NCBI RefSeq assembly: GCF_008801925.2
Contig: NZ_CP062803.1
Location: 558,001 to 622,000, forward strand
Source: Cupriavidus basilensis
GTDB lineage: Bacteria > Pseudomonadota > Gammaproteobacteria > Burkholderiales > Burkholderiaceae
Direction: 5' to 3'
DNA length: 64,000 nucleotides
This document shows positions 30,062 through 38,139 of this stretch, piece by piece (position 1 is the stretch's first letter; every line of letters starts with the position of its first letter). The notes under the pieces are model-generated. The model saw only the letters and a list, made by a program, of their open reading frames with translations. It was not told the origin of the DNA and made no database searches. The position numbers and the translations under genes were made by a program.

Positions 30062-30661
30062 ATGAAGATTGTTGTGATCGGAGCCAGCGGAACGCTCGGG
30101 CAGGCGGTTGTACAGAACCTGTCGGCTCGCCACGACGTAGTGCGGGTCGGCAAGTCGCGCGGCGATCATCGGGTCGACCTGACCCGGCCAGAATCCGTGC
30201 AGGCCTTGTTCGACGCGACCGGCCGGGTCGACGCCATCGTCGCCACGACCGGAAGCCTGTTTTTCGGGCCACTCGCGCAGATGCGGGCCGAAGACTTCGA
30301 AATCGGGCTGCGGGACAAGTTGCTCGGGCAGGTGCGGCTGGCGCTGGTTGGCCAGCATTTCCTGAACGATGGCGGCTCGATCACGCTCACCAGCGGCATT
30401 GTCGGCAGCGAGCCGATCCGCATGGGCGCCAATGCCGGCAGCGTCAATGCGGCGCTGGAGGGGTTCGTGCGCAGCGCGGCGCCCGAACTGGAGCGCGGCC
30501 TGCGCATCAATGTGGTCAGCCCGACGGTAGTGCAGGAGTCATGGCCCGCGTACGGCGATTTCTTCCCTGGCTTTGAGCCGGTGCCGGCGGCGCGCGTCGC
30601 GCTGGCCTTCCAGCGCAGCGTGGAAGGGCCGCGCAGCGGGCATGTCTATCGGGTCTGGTGA
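30062..30661 (+). CDS. Short-chain dehydrogenase (SDR), catalytic Tyr-Lys missing
   Basis: This 199-residue Rossmann-fold protein begins MKIVVIGASGTLGQAVV with the nucleotide-binding glycines G7, G10 and G13. Ser111 in LTSG is present, but the YxxxK active-site pair is absent: the matching region reads ANAGSVNAALEGF. This is a known trait of one short-SDR subgroup. It may be a reductase with altered chemistry or a nucleotide-sensing protein. It is divergent from its probable LysR regulator; AAGGGGAA precedes the start. Confidence 0.85.
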   Translation: MKIVVIGASGTLGQAVVQNLSARHDVVRVGKSRGDHRVDLTRPESVQALFDATGRVDAIVATTGSLFFGPLAQMRAEDFEIGLRDKLLGQVRLALVGQHFLNDGGSITLTSGIVGSEPIRMGANAGSVNAALEGFVRSAAPELERGLRINVVSPTVVQESWPAYGDFFPGFEPVPAARVALAFQRSVEGPRSGHVYRVW

Positions 30662-31203
30662 GGCTGCGCCAAGGCGGCGGCCAGCGCGGGCGTGAGTTCG
30701 AGCGCGCTGTCGCGGATGAGCTGGCAGATCGCGTCAAGGTCCGCCAGGTCCAGCACGGGCAAGGCGGTGAGCGCGGCCACCGCCTGCGGCTGGTCGCTGG
30801 CGACGGCCATGATGCTCGGCACTTCCGGCCATAGCGGCGGCCTGCCCAGGTCCGGGCGGAACACTTCCAGCTTGGGGAAATCGCTGCGCTTGTAACCTTC
30901 CACCAGCACCAGGTCCGTGTCGGTGGGCAGCACGGCCAGCGCATCGGCCAGCTCAGGCGAGGCCTCGGTCTCGGGATAGTGGCGCATCAGCGTGAGGTGT
31001 CGCGCGCCCACCAGCACGACATTGGCGCAGCCGGCCTGGCGCATGCGCCAGGAGTCCTTGCCTGGCGTGTCCGGGTCAAAGCCATGGTGGGTGTGCTTGA
31101 CGCCGGCCACGCGCAGGCCGGCGGCGGCGAAGCGCGGGATCACTTGATCCAGCAACGTGGTCTTGCCGCTGCCGGATGCACCGGAGATGCCAAAAACCTT
31201 CAC
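30646..31203 (-). CDS. mobB: MobB, molybdopterin-guanine dinucleotide biosynthesis adaptor
   Basis: A 185-residue P-loop GTPase; Walker A GASGSGKTTLL is near residue 7, and the typical VKHTHHGFDPDTPGKDSWRMR follows near 38. MobB assists MobA in forming the MGD cofactor. I start at the GTG at 31203 (VKVFGISG), matching orthologues; the ATG at 31314 would add a poor leader. It ends 16 bases inside the convergent SDR gene. MGD is used by formate dehydrogenases and nitrate reductases; the cox-type enzymes use MCD, so no direct link to coxL is implied. Confidence 0.85.
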   Translation of the reverse strand: MKVFGISGASGSGKTTLLDQVIPRFAAAGLRVAGVKHTHHGFDPDTPGKDSWRMRQAGCANVVLVGARHLTLMRHYPETEASPELADALAVLPTDTDLVLVEGYKRSDFPKLEVFRPDLGRPPLWPEVPSIMAVASDQPQAVAALTALPVLDLADLDAICQLIRDSALELTPALAAALAQPHQTR

Positions 31204-31344
31204 GATGTCGGGGCTTGCGAGGGGATGAAGCGGCGACGATAGCAGAGAAAGCGCGCCGTGGCGCGCATGGCCCCACACGCTGTGTGCGCCGCGCGCGTCG
31301 CCTGGCGCACGCACAGGACATCGGCGTGCCTGATAATGTGGCTC

Positions 31345-32661
31345 ATGTCATCGATTCCGCCCCCACGCCCGCCCAGTGTGCCGCCTACCGGGCTCACCGC
31401 GAGCCGCGACGATGCCCGCGCAAGCGCGCCGCGGCATGCCGGCCCACTGCGCTCCGAATGGCGCCGCGGCAGGCCTCTGGGCGGCAACGCGATCCGTTTG
31501 CTGCGCGGCGGCAATGCGTTCTTCCCGGCCTTGGTCGCCGCGATTGACCAAGCTGTATTCTCGGTATCGCTAGAGACCTACATTTACGCCGACGACGCGG
31601 TCGGTGCGGCGGTGAGCGACGCGCTGATCAGTGCCGCCGGGCGGGGCGTGGCCGTGCACCTGGTGGTGGACGGTTTCGGCGCCGGCGACATGCCGGCCGG
31701 GCTTGCCGAGCGCCTGCGCGAGGGCGGGGCGTGCCTCAAGATCTTCCGTCCGCTGCGCCGCTTCAGCCTGGCGCGGCGCAACCTGCGCCGGCTGCACCGC
31801 AAGCTGGCAGTGATCGACCAGCAGATCGGCTTTGTTGGCGGCATCAACATCATCGACGACCACAACCATGGGCCCTTCGAGAGCGCCGGGCTCGGCCCCC
31901 GCTACGACTTCGCGGTGGAGGTGCGGGGCCCGCTGGTCAACCAGATCGCGCTGACCGCCGAGCGCCTGTGGTGGCAGCTATCGCTGCGCGGCGAAATGCG
32001 CAGCGTTGGCCTGGCGGGGGTGGCGGCGGAGTTTCCGCTGATCACCGACCTGCCGCTGCCGCGCCAGGACCAGGCCGGCGGCATGCGCGCCGCGCTGCTG
32101 CTGCGCGACAACCTGCGCAACCGGCGCACGATCGAACGCGAGTACCTGCAGGCGTTGGGCGGTGCGCGCCGGGAAGTGATCATTGCCAACGCCTACTTCC
32201 TGCCTGGGCACAAGATGCGCCGTGCGCTGCTGGCGTGCCGCAAGCGCGGCGTGCGCGTGCGGCTGTTGCTCCAGGGCAGGGTCGAGTACCGTTTGCAGCA
32301 CTATGCAACCCATTCGCTTTATGCGACCTTGCTCGGCGCCGGCGTGGAAATCTACGAATACGCCGATAGTTTCCTGCACGCCAAGGTGGCCGTGGTCGAC
32401 GATGCCTGGGCCACGGTGGGCTCCAGCAACATGGACCCGTTCAGCCTGCTGCTGGCCCGCGAGGCCAATGTCGCGGTCTATGACGGCGCGTTTTGCGCCG
32501 AGCTGCGCCAAGAGCTGGAGCATGCCATTGCCTCGCGCAGCATCGAGGTCAAGGCCGCCACGCATGCGCGCCGTTCGGCGGTGCGCCGGATGGCGAGCTG
32601 GGCCGCCTATATGGTGCTGCGTGTCGGCGTGATCATCGCCGGCGTGACAGGGCGCTACTGA
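31345..32661 (+). CDS. Phospholipase D-type cardiolipin synthase (ClsB-like)
   Basis: A 438-residue protein with two HKD motifs: HRKLAVIDQQIGFVGGIN near 153 and HAKVAVVDDAWATVGSSN near 342, both intact, plus a C-terminal hydrophobic segment (MASWAAYMVLRVGVIIAGV). It joins phospholipid headgroups to form cardiolipin in the membrane, as ClsB does. The start is uncertain: ATG 31345 follows a GATAAT box by seven bases, and the first 35 residues are Pro/Arg-rich. Start sites further downstream are possible. Confidence 0.85.
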   Translation: MSSIPPPRPPSVPPTGLTASRDDARASAPRHAGPLRSEWRRGRPLGGNAIRLLRGGNAFFPALVAAIDQAVFSVSLETYIYADDAVGAAVSDALISAAGRGVAVHLVVDGFGAGDMPAGLAERLREGGACLKIFRPLRRFSLARRNLRRLHRKLAVIDQQIGFVGGINIIDDHNHGPFESAGLGPRYDFAVEVRGPLVNQIALTAERLWWQLSLRGEMRSVGLAGVAAEFPLITDLPLPRQDQAGGMRAALLLRDNLRNRRTIEREYLQALGGARREVIIANAYFLPGHKMRRALLACRKRGVRVRLLLQGRVEYRLQHYATHSLYATLLGAGVEIYEYADSFLHAKVAVVDDAWATVGSSNMDPFSLLLAREANVAVYDGAFCAELRQELEHAIASRSIEVKAATHARRSAVRRMASWAAYMVLRVGVIIAGVTGRY

Positions 32662-32798
32662 TCGCGGGACAATGCCGGGTGGGGCGATGCTGCCGTGCAT
32701 CACGCGCGGCAGCAATGACCGCTATCTCGCTGCGCCGCGGCATGTTGCGGCGCGGGAGCGCGGGCGCTGCGTTTAGAAACCCCGATCTAATTAAAAGC

Positions 32799-32841
32799 TT
32801 GCTGCCAGCGGGCGCGATCACAATAATCTGAACGGTCGTTC
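32799..32841 (+). promoter_or_regulatory. Promoter and palindromic operator of the tetR-fad operon
   Basis: TTGCTG (32799-32804), 17 bases, then AATAAT (32822-32827) is a good sigma-70 promoter. The palindrome GAACGGTCGTTC (32830-32841; 5-bp arms, 2-base spacer) sits at the expected start point. A TetR dimer there would block transcription. Confidence 0.55.
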
Positions 32842-32933
32842 TTTTTTGCCTTAGACTGCGTGCATTCGGGTCTGCCAGGCGGTGAAGCAGCCAGCCGGGC
32901 AGCGAAAAAAAATGCATTACGTCAGGGTCATAG

Positions 32934-32957
32934 GCGGCGCGATCCGTATCGCGCCGC
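32934..32957 (+). promoter_or_regulatory. 5' UTR hairpin before the tetR start
   Basis: A perfect 10-bp stem GCGGCGCGAT / ATCGCGCCGC with a CCGT loop ends 19 bases before the ATG and just before the ribosome binding site. It could affect translation or stability of the operon mRNA. Confidence 0.45.
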
Positions 32958-32976
32958 GAAGAACGGAGAAAAAATC

Positions 32977-33621
32977 ATGCGACACCAGTCAGCTCGTCTC
33001 GAATCCGCCACATCCGCGTCCCCCGCGCCCATGCGCAAGGGGGAAATGACGCGCGTGGCCATTCTGGATGCCGCGCTGGAATTGTCGTCCCGCGACGGGC
33101 TCGAAGGCTTGACCATCGGGCTGCTCGCGGAACGCATGCAGATGAGCAAAAGCGGCGTGTTCGCGCATTTCGGTTCGCGCGAGGACTTGCAGGTGGAAGT
33201 GGTGCGCGAGTATCACCGCCGGTTCGAGCAGGAGGTTTTCTATCCCTCGCTGCACGAGCCGCGTGGCCTGCCGCGCCTGCAGTCCATGGTGCGCCGCTGG
33301 ATGGAAAAGCGCATCCAGGAAGTGACCACTGGATGCATCTACATCAGCGGGGCGGTGGAGTACGACGACCGCGCGGAAAGCCCGGTGCGTGACGAACTCG
33401 TCAAGAGCGTCACCATCTGGCGCGCCGCGCTGACGCGCGCCATCGACCAGGCACGGGAAGAGGGGCACCTGCGCGCGGATTGCGATCCGCGCCTGATGCT
33501 GTTTGAAATGTACAGCCTTGAACTAGGCTTGCATCATGACGCCCGATTCCTGCGCTTGCCCGCGAGTGCCGAGCTTGCCATGGTCGCGCTCAATAAACTG
33601 ATTCAGTCCTACCGTACCTGA
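32977..33621 (+). CDS. TetR/AcrR family regulator of the beta-oxidation operon
   Basis: This 214-residue TetR regulator has an N-terminal HTH (about 20-65: RVAILDAALELSSRDGLEGL, with the recognition helix region MSKSGVFAHFGSREDLQVEVV) and a C-terminal ligand domain of the type binding acyl-CoA or related ligands. ATG 32977 follows CGGAG; the upstream ATG at 32860 is less likely. It is separated from fadE by 73 bases with no promoter, so it is probably the first gene of the fad operon, repressing its own transcription until a fatty acyl ligand appears (inference). Confidence 0.9.
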   Translation: MRHQSARLESATSASPAPMRKGEMTRVAILDAALELSSRDGLEGLTIGLLAERMQMSKSGVFAHFGSREDLQVEVVREYHRRFEQEVFYPSLHEPRGLPRLQSMVRRWMEKRIQEVTTGCIYISGAVEYDDRAESPVRDELVKSVTIWRAALTRAIDQAREEGHLRADCDPRLMLFEMYSLELGLHHDARFLRLPASAELAMVALNKLIQSYRT

Positions 33622-33694
33622 CGCCGCCGCGGCGTCCCGTGCCGGATCGTGCACGGGCGGCGTAGCGGCTTTGCAAACCTCCAAGGAGTCTTTG

Positions 33695-35482
33695 ATGGGC
33701 CAGTACACCGCACCGTTGCGCGACATGCAGTTCGTGCTCCATGAATTGCTCGGCGTGGAAGCCGAACTCAAGGCGCTGCCGAAGCACGCCGACGTTGACG
33801 CGGACACCATCAACCAGGTGCTTGAGGAAGCCGGCAAGTTCTGCTCCGAGGTCGTGTTCCCGCTCAACCAGAGCGGCGACCGCGAGGGCTGTACCTACGT
33901 CGGCGACGGCGTGGTGACGGCGCCCAAAGGCTTCAAGGAAGCGTACAAGCAATACGTGGAAGCCGGCTGGCCGGCACTGGGCTGCGACCCCGAATACGGC
34001 GGCCAGGGCCTGCCTATCCTGGTCAACAACGCCCTGTACGAGATGCTGAACTCGGCCAACCAGGCGTGGACCATGTACCCCGGCCTGTCGCACGGCGCGT
34101 ACGAAGCGCTGCACGCGCACGGCACGCCCGAGCTGCAGAAGGTCTACCTGCCCAAGCTGGTCTCCGGCGAATGGACCGGCACCATGTGCCTGACCGAGCC
34201 GCACTGCGGCACCGACCTGGGCATCCTGCGCAGCAAGGCCGAGCCGCAGGCCGATGGCTCCTACACCATTACCGGCACCAAGATCTTCATCTCGGCCGGC
34301 GAGCACGATCTCTCCGCCAACATCATCCACCTGGTGCTGGCACGGCTGCCGGATGCGCCGCAGGGCACCAAGGGCATCTCGCTGTTCGTGGTGCCGAAGT
34401 TCATCCCCGATGCGAGCGGCAACCCGGGCGAGCGCAATGGCATCAAGTGCGGCTCGATCGAGCACAAGATGGGCATCCACGGCAACGCCACCTGCGTGAT
34501 GAACCTGGACGGCGCGCGCGGCTGGATGGTGGGCGAGCCCAACAAGGGCCTGAACGCCATGTTCGTGATGATGAACGCCGCCCGCCTGGGCGTGGGCATG
34601 CAAGGCCTCGGGCTGACCGAAGTGGCCTACCAGAACTCGCTGGCGTATGCCAAGGACCGCCTGCAGATGCGCGCGCTGACCGGTCCCAAGGCACCGGACA
34701 AGCCGGCCGACCCGATCATCGTGCACCCGGACGTGCGCCGCATGCTGCTGACGCAGAAGGCCTTTGCCGAAGGCGGCCGTGCGTTCAGCTACTGGACCGC
34801 GCTGCAGATCGACCGCGAACTGTCGCACCCGGACGAGTCCGTGCGCAAGGAAGCGGGCGACCTGGTTGCGTTGCTCACGCCCGTGATCAAGGCTTTCCTG
34901 ACCGATAACGCGTTCACCGCCACCAACGAAGGCATGCAGGTGTTCGGCGGCCACGGCTACATCGCCGAGTGGGGCATGGAGCAGTATGTGCGCGACGCGC
35001 GCATCAACATGATCTACGAAGGCACCAACACCATCCAGGCGCTGGACCTGCTGGGCCGCAAGATCCTGGGCGACATGGGCGCCAAGATGAAGGCGTTTGG
35101 CAAGATCGTGCAAGCGTTCGTCGAGGAAGAGGGCACCAACGAAGCCATGCAGGAGTTCGTCAACCCGCTGGCCGACCTGGGCGACAAGGTGCAGAAGCTC
35201 ACCATGGAAATCGGCATGAAGGCCATGGGCAACCCCGACGAAGTCGGCGCTGCTGCCGTGCCTTACCTGCGCGTGGTGGGCCACCTGGTGTTCTCGTACT
35301 TCTGGGCCCGCATGGCCAAGATCGCGCTGGAGAAGGAAGCCAGCGGCGACAAGTTCTACACGACCAAGCTGGCGACCGCACGCTTTTACTTTGCCAAGCT
35401 GCTGCCGGAGACGGCATCGCAGATCCGCATGGCACGCGCTGGTTCGGCCACGCTGATGGCGCTGGACGCGGATCTGTTCTGA
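33695..35482 (+). CDS. Acyl-CoA dehydrogenase (FadE-like, with C-terminal extension domain)
   Basis: This 595-residue flavoprotein performs the first oxidation of beta-oxidation. Acyl-CoA dehydrogenase marks include MCLTEPHCGTDLGIL near 168 and the catalytic-Glu segment MIYEGTNTIQALDLLGRK near 440. The last 120 residues form the extra C-terminal domain of the DmdC/FadE-type subfamily. AAGGAG precedes ATG 33695. It opens the order fadE, fadB', fadA, degV, enoyl-CoA hydratase, matching a beta-oxidation operon described in Cupriavidus necator. Confidence 0.93.
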   Translation: MGQYTAPLRDMQFVLHELLGVEAELKALPKHADVDADTINQVLEEAGKFCSEVVFPLNQSGDREGCTYVGDGVVTAPKGFKEAYKQYVEAGWPALGCDPEYGGQGLPILVNNALYEMLNSANQAWTMYPGLSHGAYEALHAHGTPELQKVYLPKLVSGEWTGTMCLTEPHCGTDLGILRSKAEPQADGSYTITGTKIFISAGEHDLSANIIHLVLARLPDAPQGTKGISLFVVPKFIPDASGNPGERNGIKCGSIEHKMGIHGNATCVMNLDGARGWMVGEPNKGLNAMFVMMNAARLGVGMQGLGLTEVAYQNSLAYAKDRLQMRALTGPKAPDKPADPIIVHPDVRRMLLTQKAFAEGGRAFSYWTALQIDRELSHPDESVRKEAGDLVALLTPVIKAFLTDNAFTATNEGMQVFGGHGYIAEWGMEQYVRDARINMIYEGTNTIQALDLLGRKILGDMGAKMKAFGKIVQAFVEEEGTNEAMQEFVNPLADLGDKVQKLTMEIGMKAMGNPDEVGAAAVPYLRVVGHLVFSYFWARMAKIALEKEASGDKFYTTKLATARFYFAKLLPETASQIRMARAGSATLMALDADLF

Positions 35483-35566
35483 TCGGATTGTTTGTCCTGA
35501 ATTAATGCGGTTGTCTTAGCGCGGGCGCAAGCTGTTTGCTACGGCGATGCCGATGCCGATGCCGAT

Positions 35567-35608
35567 GGTGTGCTCCCCTCTCCCGCAAGCGGGAGAGGGG
35601 AGCACACC
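35567..35608. repeat. 42-bp perfect palindrome between fadE and fadB'
   Basis: 20-bp arms with no mismatch and an AA loop; the arms start GGTGTGCTCCCC and meet at CCCGC/GCGGG. It is the largest member of the CTCCCGC family in this window. A hexamer repeat (GATGCC three times plus GATGGT) at 35546-35569 runs into its left arm. No T-run follows, so it is more likely a stability or processing element than a terminator. Confidence 0.75.
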
Positions 35609-35691
35609 GGCAGCAGCAGAAACAGCAGCAACACCAGCGCCACGCGGCGCCAACCCACCTCATCTCAACGCTCACTTTCCTAGGAGCGCGC

Positions 35692-38118
35692 ATGTCCAAT
35701 TTCATCGTCAAGAAGGTCGCCGTGCTAGGTGCCGGCGTCATGGGGGCGCAGATCGCCGCCCATCTCGTCAACGCCCGCGTGCCCGTGGTGCTGTTCGACC
35801 TGCCGGCCAAGGAAGGCCCCAAGAACGGCATCTCGCTGCGAGCCATCGAGAACCTGAAGAAACTCTCGCCGGCACCGCTGGGCATCAAGGACGAAGCCGG
35901 CCTGATCCAGACCGCCAACTACGAGGACGACCTCGCGCTGCTCAAGGAGTGCGACGTGGTGATCGAGGCCATCGCCGAGCGCATGGACTGGAAGCACGAC
36001 CTGTACAAGAAGGTCGCGCCGCACCTGGCATCGCACGCGATCTTCGCCACCAACACCTCGGGCCTGTCGATCACCGCGCTGTCCGATGGTTTCGACGCGG
36101 ACCTGAAGTCGCGCTTTTGCGGCGTGCACTTCTTCAACCCGCCGCGCTACATGCACCTGGTGGAACTGATCCCGACCGCCACCACGCAGCCCGCGATCCT
36201 GGACCGCCTGGAAACCTTCCTGACCTCCACGCTCGGCAAGGGCGTGGTGCGCGCCAAGGACACACCGAACTTCATCGCCAACCGCGTTGGCATCTTCTCG
36301 ATCCTGGCGGTGTTCGCGGAAGCCGAGAAGTACGGCATCCCCTTTGACGTGGTCGACGACCTGACCGGCGCCAAGCTGGGCCGCGCCAAGTCCGCCACCT
36401 TCCGCACTGCCGACGTGGTGGGCCTGGACACCATGGCCCACGTGATCAAGACCATGCAGGACACCCTGCTGGATGATCCGTTTGCGCCTGTGTACAAGAC
36501 GCCCGCCGTGCTCAAGGGGCTGGTGGACGCGGGCGCATTGGGCCAGAAGACCGGCGCCGGCTTCTACAAGAAGGAAGGCAAGGCCATCAAGGTGCTGGAC
36601 CCCAAGACGGGCCAATACGTCGACTCGGGCAAGAAGGCCGACGAGATCGTGGTGCGCATGCTGAAGAAGGAGCCGGCCGAGCGCATCAAGCTGCTGCGCG
36701 AATCCACCAACCCGCAGGCGCAATTCCTGTGGGCGGTGTTTCGCGACGTGTTCCACTACATCGGCGTCTACCTGGAGCAGATCGCCGGCTCCGCCGCCGA
36801 TATCGACCTGGCGATCCGCTGGGGCTTCGGCTGGAACTCCGGCCCCTTCGAGGACTGGCAATCGGCCGGCTGGAAGCAGGTGGCCGAGTGGGTGAAGGAA
36901 GACATCGAAGCCGGCAAGGGCCTGGCCAACGTGGCGCTGCCCGCATGGGTCTTCGAAGGCCCGGTGGCCGAGAACCAGGGCGTGCATGGCGCGCAGGGTT
37001 CGTGGTCGCCCGCCACGCAAGCCTTCGTGCAGCGCAATGCGTTGCCGGTGTACGAGCGCCAGGTGTTCCGCGCCGCGGTCAAGGGCACCGCAGCAACCGA
37101 TCCGCGCAAGGCTGGCCGCACCGTGGAAGAAAACGATGCGGTACGCATCTGGGTGAGCGAGGGCCAGGACGATGTGCTGGTGGTTTCGTTCAAGAGCAAG
37201 ATGAACACCATCGGCCCGGACGTGATCGATGGCCTGACGCGCGCCATCGACCTGGCGGAAGCCGAGTACAAGGGCCTGGTCGTGTGGCAGCCGACGTCGC
37301 TGCAACTGGGCGCGCCGGGCGGCCCGTTCTCCGCGGGCGCCAACCTGGAAGCCGCGATGCCGGCCTTCATGATGGGCGGCGCCAAGGGCATCGAGCCCTT
37401 CGTCAAGAAATTCCAGGACGGCATGATGCGGGTGAAGTATTCCGCAGTGCCAGTGGTGGCGGCGGCATCCGGCATCGCGCTGGGCGGCGGCTGTGAGCTG
37501 ATGCTGCATTCGGCCAAGCGCGTGGCCGCGCTGGAAACCTATATCGGCCTGGTGGAAGTGGGCGTGGGCCTGGTGCCGGCCGGTGGCGGGCTGAAGGAAG
37601 CGGCCCTGGCGGCTGCACGCGCGGCACAAGCCGCTGGCAGCACCAACTACCTGCAGTTCCTCACCAACCGCTTCCAGGCAGCCGCCATGGCGAAGGTTTC
37701 GGCTTCGGCGCTGGACGCGCAGAAGATGGGCTACCTGCAGCCGTCGGACACCATCGTGTTCAACGTGCATGAGCTGCTCTACGTGGCGCAGAACGAAGTG
37801 CGCGCGCTGTCCAACGCTGGCTACCGCGCCCCGGTACCGGGCACGCTGGTGCCGGTGGCGGGCCGCTCGGGCATTGCCACCATCAAGGCGTCGCTGGCCA
37901 ATATGCGCGACGGCGGCTTCATCTCCGCGCACGACTTCCTGATTGCCAGCCGCATTGCCGAGGCAGTGTGCGGCGGCGACGTGGAAGCCGGCTCGCTGGT
38001 CAGCGAGGAATGGCTGCTGGCGCTGGAACGCAAGGCCTTTGTCGACCTGCTCGGCACGGGCAAGACCCAGGAACGCATCATGGGCATGCTGCAGACCGGC
38101 AAGCCGGTGCGCAACTAA
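35692..38118 (+). CDS. 3-hydroxyacyl-CoA dehydrogenase / enoyl-CoA hydratase fusion
   Basis: This 808-residue bifunctional enzyme carries out the hydration and second oxidation steps of beta-oxidation. The NAD-binding dehydrogenase is N-terminal (VAVLGAGVMGAQIAAHL near 10, then FFNPPRYMHLVELIP near 145) and the crotonase-like hydratase is C-terminal (AASGIALGGGCELML near 580, GLVPAGGGLKE near 625). This is the reverse of E. coli FadB and typical of the FadB' type. ATG 35692 follows CTAGGAG; the reading frame runs further upstream but has no other credible start. Confidence 0.93.
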   Translation: MSNFIVKKVAVLGAGVMGAQIAAHLVNARVPVVLFDLPAKEGPKNGISLRAIENLKKLSPAPLGIKDEAGLIQTANYEDDLALLKECDVVIEAIAERMDWKHDLYKKVAPHLASHAIFATNTSGLSITALSDGFDADLKSRFCGVHFFNPPRYMHLVELIPTATTQPAILDRLETFLTSTLGKGVVRAKDTPNFIANRVGIFSILAVFAEAEKYGIPFDVVDDLTGAKLGRAKSATFRTADVVGLDTMAHVIKTMQDTLLDDPFAPVYKTPAVLKGLVDAGALGQKTGAGFYKKEGKAIKVLDPKTGQYVDSGKKADEIVVRMLKKEPAERIKLLRESTNPQAQFLWAVFRDVFHYIGVYLEQIAGSAADIDLAIRWGFGWNSGPFEDWQSAGWKQVAEWVKEDIEAGKGLANVALPAWVFEGPVAENQGVHGAQGSWSPATQAFVQRNALPVYERQVFRAAVKGTAATDPRKAGRTVEENDAVRIWVSEGQDDVLVVSFKSKMNTIGPDVIDGLTRAIDLAEAEYKGLVVWQPTSLQLGAPGGPFSAGANLEAAMPAFMMGGAKGIEPFVKKFQDGMMRVKYSAVPVVAAASGIALGGGCELMLHSAKRVAALETYIGLVEVGVGLVPAGGGLKEAALAAARAAQAAGSTNYLQFLTNRFQAAAMAKVSASALDAQKMGYLQPSDTIVFNVHELLYVAQNEVRALSNAGYRAPVPGTLVPVAGRSGIATIKASLANMRDGGFISAHDFLIASRIAEAVCGGDVEAGSLVSEEWLLALERKAFVDLLGTGKTQERIMGMLQTGKPVRN

Positions 38119-38139
38119 GGCAAGCGAGGAACCGACATC

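Larger units (their letters stand above)
32662..32976. other. 315-bp region upstream of the beta-oxidation operon
   Basis: Holds the promoter and operator of the tetR/fad operon (32799-32841) and a 5' UTR hairpin (32934-32957). The first 130 bases after the cls gene are GC-rich with no recognisable feature. Confidence 0.6.

Noticed and set aside
35546..35569. The GATGCC hexamer array as a possible CRISPR or VNTR locus.
   Set aside because: Only three perfect units and one degenerate unit without spacers; noted only as part of the palindrome context.
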